Shown here piece by piece: positions 43,652 through 52,095 of a DNA stretch of 64,000 nucleotides. Source of the stretch: Larkinella terrae (GTDB lineage Bacteria; Bacteroidota; Bacteroidia; Cytophagales; Spirosomataceae); assembly GCF_009668025.1 (NCBI RefSeq), contig NZ_WJXZ01000013.1, positions 62,001 to 126,000 on the forward strand. Reading direction: 5' to 3'. The stretch's first letter is position 1. The number at the start of each line of letters is the position of its first letter. The notes under the pieces were generated by a model. That model saw only the letters and a program-made list of their open reading frames with translations, made no database searches and was not told where the DNA came from. The translations under genes and the position numbers were made by a program.

Positions 43652-44086
43652 TTAATTTTTCCGGTTCACCGTAACAACGGCTTCCTTCGGAGTTCCGTCG
43701 GGCTGGGTTCCCGGGAAAGGCTTCACTTCCGACAAAGCGACTTCGTAATTAACGCCCCCCAACTGAACCGTCACGGCATCCCGGTTTTTCAATTGCTGAC
43801 CGCACTGCCCGAGACATAGTTCACCGGTCTGGACTTCTGAATCGTTTTTCAGGGAAAATTTCACTGTCGCATTACCCAACCAAACGCAGAGCGCATTGGC
43901 CGGGCAACGGCTGTCGTTAATGCTTTCGACGTTCAGGGTAACATTCTGATTTACCCGCGCCGACTGATTAATTTTAACAGTAACCGGTTTACTTTCTTCG
44001 GCTGGCGTTACACTCTTATCTTTCTCGCAGCCTACTGCCAGCAAACCAACCAGCAGCAATCCGTACAAACTTTTAAATGGTGTCAT
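43652..44086 (-). CDS. Hypothetical lipoprotein (144 residues)
   Basis: A lipoprotein signal (LLLVGLLAVGC, Cys at about 20) leads to a beta-rich domain with four further cysteines in two pairs: DSRCPANALCVWLG and GELCLGQCGQQ, the first pattern (SRCPxxxxCxWxG) known from small envelope proteins of Bacteroidota. The cysteines probably form disulfides outside the cytoplasm. No catalytic motif is visible. Function unknown. Confidence 0.82.
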   Translation of the reverse strand: MTPFKSLYGLLLVGLLAVGCEKDKSVTPAEESKPVTVKINQSARVNQNVTLNVESINDSRCPANALCVWLGNATVKFSLKNDSEVQTGELCLGQCGQQLKNRDAVTVQLGGVNYEVALSEVKPFPGTQPDGTPKEAVVTVNRKN

Positions 44087-44220
44087 TTACGTTGTGTCAT
44101 TTGTTGTTACCTGGAATGACCCACTTCCCTGAATGACGGTTGGAACTCTTTTTTATTTTTTCGACAATTCCGGCCTTTTCAGCAGCGTTCGGGTAAACGG
44201 TTCTAGTTAGGTCCATAAAC

Positions 44221-44249
44221 GCAAAAAGAGCCAAAACCGGCTCTTTTGC
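44221..44249 (-). terminator. Terminator hairpin downstream of the small membrane ORF
   Basis: GCAAAAAGAGCC (44221-44232) and GGCTCTTTTGC (44239-44249) pair around 6 nt. On the minus strand the stem runs into TTTTTGC. It is 72 bp past the stop of the 32-residue ORF, supporting a transcript there. Confidence 0.65.
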
Positions 44250-44320
44250 ATTCAAATAATATACAGTCCAGTATGCAGCTGGCGACAAATGCTACCAAGC
44301 AACTGGAAATCAACTTCTAA

Positions 44321-44419
44321 TTAGTACTTCCGCTCGTTGTTTTCCAGCCAACGACCCGCAATGAAGGCCGCAGTCAACAGAACAATGTAGAAAATGATTG
44401 TAGCGATCGTCGAGAACAT
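44321..44419 (-). CDS. Unannotated 32-residue single-helix membrane peptide
   Basis: ATG at 44417-44419 and TAA at 44321-44323 on the minus strand encode 32 residues: MFSTIATIIFYIVLLTAAFI, then AGRWLENNERKY. Residues 2-22 are one hydrophobic helix; the tail is charged and would face the cytoplasm by the positive-inside rule (RW, ERKY). It follows hisB by 104 bp and precedes a terminator at 44221-44249. It resembles in style small subunits of membrane complexes (for example CydX-like peptides), but no such partner is adjacent. Real expression is inferred only. Confidence 0.5.
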   Translation of the reverse strand: MFSTIATIIFYIVLLTAAFIAGRWLENNERKY

Positions 44420-44523
44420 AGTAAAGCCCGTTTATTGGTTGTTGACGCAAAAATATAAAAAACTGAGTTGGCAGCGCATAAATTGCCGGATTTATCTGCA
44501 ATAACAACTTACACCCGGTTTGC

Positions 44524-45648
44524 TTACAGGACGCCTTTCGTACTGGGTAAGGTATCCAGTTCCTTCAAATCGCGCTTCACGGCCATCTTGATCGACTTGG
44601 CGAAGGCTTTGAAAATGGCCTCAATTTTATGGTGCTCGTTCTCACCTTCCACCTTGATATTCAGGTTACAAAGCGCGGCATCCGAGAAGGATTTGAAGAA
44701 GTGAGAAAACATCTCCGTTGGCATTTCGCCGATTTTCTCCCGTCGGAACTCCGCGTCCCAAACCAGCCACGGGCGCCCCGAAAAATCAATACCGACCTGC
44801 GCCAGTGCTTCGTCCATCGGCAGCAAAAAACCGTACCGGCTGATGCCCCGCTTGTCGCCCAGCGCCCTGCGATAAGCCTCACCAAGCGCCAGGGCCGTAT
44901 CCTCAATCGTATGGTGTTCGTCAATATGCAGATCGCCCTTCACCCGGATGGTCAGATCGGAGCCGGAATGCCGGGCAACCTGATCGAGCATGTGATCGAA
45001 AAAACCGATACCGGTTTCGATGTAAGCCCGGCCACGTCCATCCAGATTCAACTCGATGTGAATCTGCGTCTCGTTCGTATTGCGGTCGACTACCGCCGTG
45101 CGGGCCGGTAATTTCAGCAATTCGTATATTTTATCCCAATTGTCGGTCGTCAATACCAGAGCCTGATGCATAGCGTCGGTCATGCCTTCCGTCGGGTCAT
45201 TGGGAGCGATCAGAATGGCTTTTGAACCCAGATTCACCGCCATCTGAATGTCGGTCAGCCGGTCGCCGATAACGTAGCTCCCCGGCAGGTCGTAGGCATC
45301 CGTCAGGTATTCCGTCAACATACCAATCCCCGGTTTTCGGGTGGCGGCCCCATCGTGCGGGTAGGTCCGGTCGATATGAACCGCCTGAAAATGAATATTT
45401 TCACCTTCCAGCGTTTTCATCATTTTGTCATGGGCAGGCCAGAACGTTTCTTCCGGAAAAGCCGCCGTACCCAAACCGTCCTGATTGGTTACCATCACCA
45501 ATTCAAAATCGGTTTCTTCGGCAATCTTCCGCAGGTTGGAAAGGACTTTCGGAATGTATTCCAGCTTTTCGAGAGAATCGACCTGTTGGTCGGGCTGAGG
45601 CTCAAATATGATCGTACCATCCCGATCGATGAACAAAACTTTCTTCAT
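44524..45648 (-). CDS. hisB: Bifunctional histidinol-phosphatase / imidazoleglycerol-phosphate dehydratase
   Basis: 374 residues; two steps of histidine synthesis. The N-terminal HAD phosphatase (1-165) has FIDRDGTI (nucleophile Asp), [10 protein letters not shown] and [10 protein letters not shown]. The C-terminal dehydratase (about 180-374) has [16 protein letters not shown] and the matching second HxxHxxE-like metal site [15 protein letters not shown] to [17 protein letters not shown]. The zinc loop of the E. coli phosphatase is altered: [13 protein letters not shown] lacks the Cys-x-Cys. No other his gene is in the window. A -7 promoter element is at 45668-45675. Confidence 0.96.
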   Translation of the reverse strand: MKKVLFIDRDGTIIFEPQPDQQVDSLEKLEYIPKVLSNLRKIAEETDFELVMVTNQDGLGTAAFPEETFWPAHDKMMKTLEGENIHFQAVHIDRTYPHDGAATRKPGIGMLTEYLTDAYDLPGSYVIGDRLTDIQMAVNLGSKAILIAPNDPTEGMTDAMHQALVLTTDNWDKIYELLKLPARTAVVDRNTNETQIHIELNLDGRGRAYIETGIGFFDHMLDQVARHSGSDLTIRVKGDLHIDEHHTIEDTALALGEAYRRALGDKRGISRYGFLLPMDEALAQVGIDFSGRPWLVWDAEFRREKIGEMPTEMFSHFFKSFSDAALCNLNIKVEGENEHHKIEAIFKAFAKSIKMAVKRDLKELDTLPSTKGVL

Positions 45649-45667
45649 AGTGGTTATTTATGGATCG

Positions 45668-45675
45668 CAAAGGTA
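45668..45675 (-). promoter_or_regulatory. Promoter -7 element of hisB
   Basis: TACCTTTG on the minus strand matches TAnnTTTG exactly; the leader would be only about 12 nt. No clear -33 element. The rest of the 242-bp gap to 45891 is AT-rich with no other feature. Confidence 0.55.
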
Positions 45676-45890
45676 GCGAATCCGCCAAACTGAGCGGCAT
45701 TTCTATATTTTTTTACTACTATTGTATTAAAATTCCACTCCTTCCTATCTCTGGCAAAGTAAATAGAATTTAAAAAGATACGTAACTAACACACGTACAG
45801 GTAAGTAGACATAGATTAAGCCGCTCTTTCAGAAAACCGCACATTTACATCTTATAATACAAGTTTCTATTTTTCCTTTTATTTAATAAA

Positions 45891-46847
45891 ATGCAAGCCC
45901 AAAAAAACACCAAATTAACTCGTATTGCAGTCATATATGATGGTAACTATTTTCTTCACGTAAGTAATTATTACAACTATTCTCACGAAAGACGAAGCCG
46001 CATCAGCATTTCGGGTTTACATGAATTCATTCGGGCGCAGGTTGCGCAGGAAGAAAACACCGATTTTCGCCTGTGTCAGATCGTTGATGCCCATTATTTT
46101 CGGGGCCGCCTGAATGCACACGAAGCCAGTCAGCGGGGAAATCAGTTGTTTTACGACCGTCTGTTCGATGATATTTTAATGTCGGAAGGCGTAGTTACCC
46201 ATTATTTACCGGTAAAAACATTCCAGGGATCGCGTCAGGAAAAAGGCATTGACGTCTGGCTGGCTTTGGAAACGTTCGAGTTGACCCTGTCCAAACAGTT
46301 TGACGTTGTCGTACTCATCACGGCCGATGGCGACTATGTGCCCTTAATCCGTAAACTGAATACCCTCGGCACGCGATTGATGGTTCTGAGCTGGGATTTT
46401 GAGTATTACAACGACGAGGGCGAAAAAATGGTTACCCGCACCTCGCAGGACCTGCTTGCCGAAGTCTCTTATCCGGTTGCCATGCACGAAATGATCGACA
46501 CCCGGCTGCGCAAAAACGATCCGCTGATCCAGAATCTGTTTGTCAAACAATCGGCACGGGTGCTGATTGGCAATGGGTTATCCATAGCGGGAAATGGTTT
46601 CGACAATTACTCCGAAAACCTGGACGAAAACTCCGATCCCTCGGAATATAAAATCAGTACCATTCGTAGCTTGAAAAATGGGTACGGTTTTATTAACTAC
46701 CCTCCCAACAACCTGTTTTTTCATTATACGAGTTTGAATGATATCGATTTTAATGAGTTGCAGGTGGATGACGAGGTAAAATTTCGCATCGGTAAAAACG
46801 CCGAAAGCAAGGACATTGCCATTGACGTTCACCTGGAGAATAACTAA
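45891..46847 (+). CDS. NYN-domain ribonuclease-like protein fused to a cold-shock domain
   Basis: 318 residues. Residues 8-190 are a NYN/LabA-type PIN-like nuclease fold with the acidic positions in AVIYDGNYF, KGIDVWLALE and ITADGDYVPLIRKL. Residues about 253-318 form a cold-shock/OB domain: IRSLKNGYGFINYPPNNLFF with the aromatic RNA-binding pair, then DDEVKFRIGKN. The combination suggests an RNA-targeted nuclease or RNA-binding regulator. Its TAA overlaps the ATG of pabB by one base (TAATG), so the two are translationally coupled. No sharp promoter motif was found in the AT-rich upstream stretch. Confidence 0.85.
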   Translation: MQAQKNTKLTRIAVIYDGNYFLHVSNYYNYSHERRSRISISGLHEFIRAQVAQEENTDFRLCQIVDAHYFRGRLNAHEASQRGNQLFYDRLFDDILMSEGVVTHYLPVKTFQGSRQEKGIDVWLALETFELTLSKQFDVVVLITADGDYVPLIRKLNTLGTRLMVLSWDFEYYNDEGEKMVTRTSQDLLAEVSYPVAMHEMIDTRLRKNDPLIQNLFVKQSARVLIGNGLSIAGNGFDNYSENLDENSDPSEYKISTIRSLKNGYGFINYPPNNLFFHYTSLNDIDFNELQVDDEVKFRIGKNAESKDIAIDVHLENN

Positions 46848-48190
46848 TGGGCCTCACTGCCTGTACCATTCGTCAGACGCAAACTATCCAAATTGAGTCA
46901 ACGGGCTTCCTCCAGCCCGTTGATCTCTGGCAAAAAAAGGCGATTACCTGGGCATTGAGCCAATTTGATCACGTCGCTTTTTTCAACAGCAATCGTTCCC
47001 AACTCCCTGATTTCGCTCTTCCCTACGGCGGTTTTCCAAATCGCCTGGCGGTCGGGGTCCATAAAGTCCTCGACTTTTCGGCACAGGACGATCCGTTTGT
47101 AACACTCTTTCAGCATCAACAGCAACACCCGGATTTTCTGGTGGGCTATTTGGGGTATGACCTCAAAAACCGCATCGAGCATTTGGTGAGTCGCCACCCG
47201 GACGTTTCAGGAGCGCCGGAGATTTACTTCTTCCAACCGCTTCACGTTATTGATTTTGAAGCTGCCACCATCACTGTCCATTCGTGGGACGACCCGGACG
47301 CGGTTCTTAATGCGATTCAGTCCGTTGAACTTCTTTCCCGCACGAATTCGAGCGATCGGAAAAAGAAGCACGCGTTCAAGAATCGGGTAACACCAGACGA
47401 GTACCGCCAGACCGTTCGCCGGATCAAGCAGGATATTGTGGATGGGACGGTTTATGAGCTTAATTACTGCATGGAGTTCTTTCTCGAAAATACCGTTATC
47501 GATCCTCTGGCGGTTTATTACGCACTGACGGAACGCTCACCCATGCCGTTTTCTCATTTTCAACGTATTGGTAATCACTACGTAATCGGTGCGTCACCCG
47601 AGCGGTTTTTAAAAAAGGAAGGAAACCGGATCATTTCACAACCCATCAAGGGAACGATTCGTCGCGGAAAAACCGCCGAAGAAGATCAGCGACTCCAGCA
47701 GCAACTCCGCAACAGCGAAAAAGAGCAGGCCGAAAACCTGATGATTGTCGATCTGGTGCGTAACGATCTGGCGCGCAGTGCCGAAACCGGTACGGTTCAG
47801 GTCGAAGAACTATTCGGAATTTACCCGTTTCGGCAATTGCATCAGATGGTTTCGACGGTTTCGGCGACGCTGCAAACCGGTTTGCCCTTTACCGAAGCCA
47901 TTCGGAACGCCTTTCCGATGGGAAGCATGACGGGAGCGCCCAAAGCTCGGGCAATGGAACTCATCGATCAGTACGAAGCCAGTCGGCGGGGCCAGTATTC
48001 GGGAGCCGCCGGTTTTTTTACGCCCGAGGGCGATTTCGACTTCAACGTGATGATTCGGAGTATTTTCTACAATCACGAAAACCGTTCGGTTTCTTTTTCC
48101 GTCGGCAGCGCGATTACGTACGATGCTGATCCTGAGGAAGAGTATGAAGAATGTTTATTGAAAGCCAACGCCATTCTGTCGATTTTGTGA
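46847..48190 (+). CDS. pabB: Aminodeoxychorismate synthase component I
   Basis: 447 residues of the chorismate-binding family; with a glutaminase subunit it makes 4-amino-4-deoxychorismate for p-aminobenzoate and folate. Catalytic stretches include FSHFQRIGNHYVIGASPERF, ISQPIKGTIRRG (PIKGT with the active-site Lys of PabB rather than the TrpE PIAGT), ENLMIVDLVRNDLAR and PMGSMTGAPKARAMELID. The PIKGT motif favours PabB over anthranilate synthase. Coupled to the NYN gene by a 1-base overlap. folP, the user of the product, is at 23.5 kb. Confidence 0.94.
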   Translation: MGLTACTIRQTQTIQIESTGFLQPVDLWQKKAITWALSQFDHVAFFNSNRSQLPDFALPYGGFPNRLAVGVHKVLDFSAQDDPFVTLFQHQQQHPDFLVGYLGYDLKNRIEHLVSRHPDVSGAPEIYFFQPLHVIDFEAATITVHSWDDPDAVLNAIQSVELLSRTNSSDRKKKHAFKNRVTPDEYRQTVRRIKQDIVDGTVYELNYCMEFFLENTVIDPLAVYYALTERSPMPFSHFQRIGNHYVIGASPERFLKKEGNRIISQPIKGTIRRGKTAEEDQRLQQQLRNSEKEQAENLMIVDLVRNDLARSAETGTVQVEELFGIYPFRQLHQMVSTVSATLQTGLPFTEAIRNAFPMGSMTGAPKARAMELIDQYEASRRGQYSGAAGFFTPEGDFDFNVMIRSIFYNHENRSVSFSVGSAITYDADPEEEYEECLLKANAILSIL

Positions 48191-48231
48191 GGGCGATTTC
48201 GTAAAATAATACAATTAAAAACGGGGCTCGC

Positions 48232-48262
48232 TTGCAATTATCAAAAAAACTTCTTAATTTTG
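48232..48262 (+). promoter_or_regulatory. Promoter of the DEAD-box helicase gene
   Basis: TTG at 48232-48234, about 20 bp of spacer and TAATTTTG at 48255-48262 match the Bacteroidota consensus. Transcription would begin near 48269, leaving a leader of about 315 nt before the start codon at 48585. Confidence 0.72.
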
Positions 48263-48278
48263 CAACAGTTTTCAAGCG

Positions 48279-48351
48279 GACATCCGTCCGATCTCTGTAA
48301 AAGATACTCTTCATGAGATTTTCTCTATTTCCACAGAGCTGCACGGATGTC
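48279..48351 (+). promoter_or_regulatory. Long hairpin in the helicase leader
   Basis: GACATCCGT (48279-48287) pairs with ACGGATGTC (48343-48351), and inside it CTCTGT (48293-48298) with ACAGAG (48333-48338). This is the first structured module of the leader. Confidence 0.55.
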
Positions 48352-48487
48352 AACCGGTTAGGGGTTTAACATTCGTTGGGCGCATCTGTTGGGGCAATTG
48401 CATTGGTGACATCATTCACTTTGGGCTAAGCTGGGCATTTTCGGGTATTCCTTCACGACTGTATCTCAAAATTATAACGTATCGTTC

Positions 48488-48583
48488 GCCGATTTTTCGC
48501 AATCGGCACTGCATGGCCGTGCAGAGCGAGCACTTCTGCCGATTAACGCTTGTATAAGTTTCATTTTTAAAAACTCTTACAAG
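48488..48583 (+). promoter_or_regulatory. Alternative-pairing element in the helicase leader
   Basis: AATCGGC (48501-48507) can pair with GCCGATT upstream (48488-48494) or, extended to AATCGGCA, with TGCCGATT downstream (48537-48544). The second choice encloses a CTGCA/TGCAG hairpin (48509-48524). An AT-rich stem (48549-48561 with 48571-48583, 11 of 13 pairs) ends one base before the start codon. The layout suits a regulated leader such as a cold or autoregulatory switch. Confidence 0.55.
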
Positions 48584-48584
48584 T

Positions 48585-50477
48585 ATGACTCCTGAAATCA
48601 CTGAACAGGAAATTATTGTTGTCCCGGGTAATCACCAGCGGACATTTGCCGATCTGAACCTGCCGGATGAGCTTTTGCAGGCGGTTACTGAAATGGGCTT
48701 TGAGCATCCCTCGCCCATTCAGGCTGAAGCTATTCCTCCCATTTTTCAAGGCCGCGACGTTATTGGTCAGGCCCAAACCGGAACCGGAAAAACCGCTGCT
48801 TTTGGAATTCCGGCCGTCAATCTGGTTGATGTTACCGAACGTCATCCGCAGGTGTTGGTGCTGTGCCCGACCCGCGAACTGGCCGTTCAGGTGGCCGAGG
48901 AAGTTCGGAAATTATCGAAATTTAAACGTGGCATTCGGATTGAAGCCATCTACGGTGGTGATTCTATCGAACGCCAGATTAAGTCACTGAAAGCCGGTGT
49001 GCACATCGTTATCGGTACGCCGGGCCGCGTAATGGACCACATGGAGCGCCGGACGCTGAAGCTGGATAACGTCAGAATGATGATTCTGGACGAAGCCGAC
49101 GAAATGCTCGATATGGGTTTCCGTGAGGATATCGAAAGCATTCTGGAAGACATGCCGGAAGACCGTCAGACGATTCTGTTTTCGGCCACGATGTCGAAAC
49201 CGATCATGACGATCACCCAGCGTTTCCAGAAAGACCCCGTGCTGGTGAAAGTGGTTCGAAACGAACTGACCGCCCAGAACATCGAGCAGGTTTTCTTCGA
49301 AGTGAAACCGAAAGCCAAGGTAGAAGTCATGTGCCGTCTGATCGACATGCACAACCTGAACCTGCTGCTGGTTTTCTGTAACCAGAAAAAACGGGTTGAC
49401 GAAATTGTGGAAGATCTGCAAATCCGTGGGTATCAGGCCGAAGGCTTACACGGCGATCTTCGCCAGGCGCAGCGGAATAACGTCATGTCGAAATTCCGTT
49501 CGGGTGTCACCAACATCCTGGTAGCCACCGACGTAGCCGCCCGTGGAATTGACGTTGATAATGTCGACGCGGTTATCAACTTTGATATTCCCCTCGACGA
49601 AGAATATTACGTTCACCGGATCGGTCGGACGGGCCGCGCCGGGAAATCCGGTAAAGCCTTCTCGCTGGTCGGAAAAGATGAAAAATACCGCCTGCGCGAA
49701 ATCCAGAATTACACCAAAGTTCGGATCGAAAAAGGCGTTATTCCTTCCTTCGAGGATATCGTAGGTCTGCGCAAGGCCCGGTTTATCGAACAGGTTAAAC
49801 AAACCATCGAAACCAGCGCCGATCTGAATCTGTACGATGATCTGCTGACCGCACTACACCACTCCGGTTTTACGACCGAACAAATTGTTTCGGCTCTGGT
49901 AAAACGTGGCATGGGTATCGAGAAAAACGAATTCTCTGACCAGAATCTGGGTCACGAAGATGACCGTCGGGAACGCCGGGATGGCAGCTCACGCTTCGGT
50001 GATCGCCGGGAAGGCAGCGGACGTTTCGGAGATCGGGATCGCGGTGGTCGCGAAAGCAGTGGTCGCTTCGGCGATCGCGGTGGCCGGGATGGCGGTTCCC
50101 GTTTTGGTGAGCGCGGAACCCGGGGCGAAAGCCGCTTCGGCGATCGGGACCGGACTTCCCGTTTCGGAAGCCGGGACGACAGCCGGGGCGAAGGCCGCCG
50201 GTTTGAGCGCGACGACAATCGCGCTCCCCGTGAACAGGAAGCGAACATGACCCGCCTGTTTGTCAGCGTCGGTCGCCGGGACTTCATCCGTCCGGGTGAT
50301 ATCGTGGGCGCCATCGCCGGAGAAGCAAACATTCCGGGCAACAGCATCGGTCACATCGACATCTTCGACAAACACACTTACGTTGATGTTCCCCGCGAGT
50401 TAGCCAACCGGGTTGTCGACGTGATGGAAGGCAATACCATCAAGGGCAAACGTGTTCAGATTGAAGTAGCGAGATAA
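48585..50477 (+). CDS. DEAD-box ATP-dependent RNA helicase (DeaD/CsdA-like)
   Basis: 630 residues. The two RecA-like domains carry Q motif (SPIQAEAIPP), Walker A AQTGTGKT, PTRELAVQV, DEAD in ILDEADEM, SAT in LFSATMS, and HRIGRTGRAG in the second domain. Residues about 445-555 are an Arg/Gly/Asp-rich disordered region of SRFGDR repeats, likely RNA-binding. The C-terminus (MTRLFVSVGRRDFIRPGDIV to KGKRVQIEV) is a DbpA-type RNA-binding domain. It unwinds RNA, with roles in ribosome assembly and cold adaptation in this family. Long structured leader upstream; perfect terminator downstream. Confidence 0.96.
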   Translation: MTPEITEQEIIVVPGNHQRTFADLNLPDELLQAVTEMGFEHPSPIQAEAIPPIFQGRDVIGQAQTGTGKTAAFGIPAVNLVDVTERHPQVLVLCPTRELAVQVAEEVRKLSKFKRGIRIEAIYGGDSIERQIKSLKAGVHIVIGTPGRVMDHMERRTLKLDNVRMMILDEADEMLDMGFREDIESILEDMPEDRQTILFSATMSKPIMTITQRFQKDPVLVKVVRNELTAQNIEQVFFEVKPKAKVEVMCRLIDMHNLNLLLVFCNQKKRVDEIVEDLQIRGYQAEGLHGDLRQAQRNNVMSKFRSGVTNILVATDVAARGIDVDNVDAVINFDIPLDEEYYVHRIGRTGRAGKSGKAFSLVGKDEKYRLREIQNYTKVRIEKGVIPSFEDIVGLRKARFIEQVKQTIETSADLNLYDDLLTALHHSGFTTEQIVSALVKRGMGIEKNEFSDQNLGHEDDRRERRDGSSRFGDRREGSGRFGDRDRGGRESSGRFGDRGGRDGGSRFGERGTRGESRFGDRDRTSRFGSRDDSRGEGRRFERDDNRAPREQEANMTRLFVSVGRRDFIRPGDIVGAIAGEANIPGNSIGHIDIFDKHTYVDVPRELANRVVDVMEGNTIKGKRVQIEVAR

Positions 50478-50480
50478 TTG

Positions 50481-50534
50481 TTTTAAAACGAAAAAAGCCA
50501 CTCAGGAAACTGAGTGGCTTTTTTCGTTTTAAAA
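50481..50534. terminator. Very strong bidirectional terminator after the helicase gene
   Basis: A 25-bp perfect stem (50481-50505 with 50510-50534) capped by a GAAA tetraloop, including GCCACTCAG/CTGAGTGGC and flanking A and T runs on both sides. Confidence 0.9.
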
Positions 50535-50549
50535 CAGAGCAAAGAGTTG

Positions 50550-50613
50550 AGACAAGAGATAAAAGACTTTTATTCCGGATTGACATTTTTCTTTTGTCTC
50601 ACCTCTCTTGTCT
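50550..50613. repeat. Low-complexity purine/pyrimidine palindrome
   Basis: AGACAAGAGA (50550-50559) and TCTCTTGTCT (50604-50613) pair exactly. The flanks repeat the same words with changes (GAGTTGAGAC; GTCTCACC twice). It lies in the convergent gap between the helicase and monooxygenase genes, next to a strong terminator, and belongs to the same style of element as 9773-9830 and 55354-55445. Confidence 0.6.
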
Positions 50614-50625
50614 AATGTCTCACCT

Positions 50626-52008
50626 CTACTCCTCTAAATAATACCCAAAAATGATTCCCATTTCATCCTCGCTGGTTAAGCCAAAATTGACGGCTTTGGC
50701 CGTCGTATTGTTGTAGGTAATTTCGGAAACCAGAGCTTCTCCTTTGGCGAGTTGAATCGGCGTGGCGTACGTAATGATTTCGGGATGCTCCCAATTGGTT
50801 GAGGTATAAATCGCTTCGCCGTCTCTGGCACCGCCTTTAATCCGGATTACGAATTTCTCGCCCAATTTATGGGTGTGCGAAGTCAACACCAGTACCTTGA
50901 CCGGTTTGGACATTGTAAACGTTTTCGTGAGCGTTACGCGGGTGTTGGCCGGGATGTTCAGATCGTTATTATTGAAATCCATCGTTTTAACCACATTCTT
51001 CACTTTCGATTTGTCCGTCGTGTATAAATTCACAAATACCTCACCGGTGATTGACGTAGCCGATTTATTGACGTAATGCGAATTGAAATCCATTGTGGCA
51101 TTGGCAGGAATTGGTAAAGCCGTGCCTTCCGGAAAGACGTAATTGATGTAAGGCGCCTGTATGCCAATAAAATAAACGTGGTTCTGCATGGACAAGGCCG
51201 TCAGAAGGTTGATGGAATTGTCCGAATTTCGCAAATCCCGCACCTGATTCATAGCGGGCAGGTTCTGGTCATTGCGAAAATTATACATCACAAAATGGTG
51301 GCTGTTAGCCCGCATCTTGACCTCGAACCGATTCACGTAAATATCCTGCGAATTTCCGATCGATTTTCGGACGAACAGCTCCCGTTCGAAATTGGGAATA
51401 ACCGTAAATGGATCCAGCTTCAACTGTAGCCCGGTCCCGGCCGACGGAACCGCCAGCCCTTCAAAAGCCTCCGCAACCGGCGTACTCGGGGTTTTATCAT
51501 CCAGCAAAGTCGAATCGACCACCGACCCTTCCTTCGGCGCCCCGGCTTCAATCCAGCGCCGGACGAATTCGATCTGACCAACCGTCAACAACTCTTTTCC
51601 GAGCGGCATCGGGTTGCCGTAATTCGCCCCGCTGTGGTGGCTGGCTGCGGCATTCAGTTTATGATAAAGCAAACTTTCCAGGGCAGCAAATGGCTTGACG
51701 CGTAGCAACCCGTTGGCTTTTGCGGTCGCGTTGGTAGCCTCTACGCTGACCAGATTTTTGTAGGCGACATTGGCCGCGAGCACCAGTCGGTGCTGACCGA
51801 AAGTCGGATCACTTTCGGACGAATGGCAACCCGAAACGGCACAGGTTGGCGTCAGAATCCGCCGTTGCAACTGATCCAGACTGGAAGCGACCGGCTTTGG
51901 TTCCGCATCCGTTTTATCGTCCGATTTCTGGCAGGAAGCGATCAGCAAGCCAACCAGCCCAATAGCTCCCAACAAACTCAATTTAATTGGGTGTAAATGA
52001 CGTTGCAT
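50626..52008 (-). CDS. Lipoprotein with cytochrome-like site and copper type II monooxygenase domain
   Basis: 460 residues from the ATG at 52008, with a lipoprotein signal ending IASC. Residues about 35-135 have a haem-type motif CAVSGCH (CxxxCH) and the PSD1-like 'PLGKELLTVGQIEFVRRWIE' helix. The C-terminal part (about 165-460) resembles copper type II, ascorbate-dependent monooxygenases (PHM-like): RANSHHFVMYNF, MDFNSHYVN, LVLTSHTHKLGEKF and the Met ligand in EDEMGIIFGYYL. Four His sites and a Met for two coppers can be matched. Substrate unknown; no partner gene adjacent. Confidence 0.82.
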   Translation of the reverse strand: MQRHLHPIKLSLLGAIGLVGLLIASCQKSDDKTDAEPKPVASSLDQLQRRILTPTCAVSGCHSSESDPTFGQHRLVLAANVAYKNLVSVEATNATAKANGLLRVKPFAALESLLYHKLNAAASHHSGANYGNPMPLGKELLTVGQIEFVRRWIEAGAPKEGSVVDSTLLDDKTPSTPVAEAFEGLAVPSAGTGLQLKLDPFTVIPNFERELFVRKSIGNSQDIYVNRFEVKMRANSHHFVMYNFRNDQNLPAMNQVRDLRNSDNSINLLTALSMQNHVYFIGIQAPYINYVFPEGTALPIPANATMDFNSHYVNKSATSITGEVFVNLYTTDKSKVKNVVKTMDFNNNDLNIPANTRVTLTKTFTMSKPVKVLVLTSHTHKLGEKFVIRIKGGARDGEAIYTSTNWEHPEIITYATPIQLAKGEALVSEITYNNTTAKAVNFGLTSEDEMGIIFGYYLEE

Positions 52009-52095
52009 AGAGCAAAGATTCAATAGTGAGTTACCTAAACTATACTGGAAAGAAAACGCCAAAAATACCGGCTTATTTCCACAACCAACAGTTTA

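Noticed and set aside
44097-44288. 63-codon minus-strand frame
   Set aside because: It runs through the terminator hairpin at 44221-44249, and has no start context; the 32-residue ORF upstream fits better.
48281-48584. A known riboswitch in the helicase leader
   Set aside because: No conserved core of a known ligand-binding riboswitch was recognised; only the alternative helices are reported.
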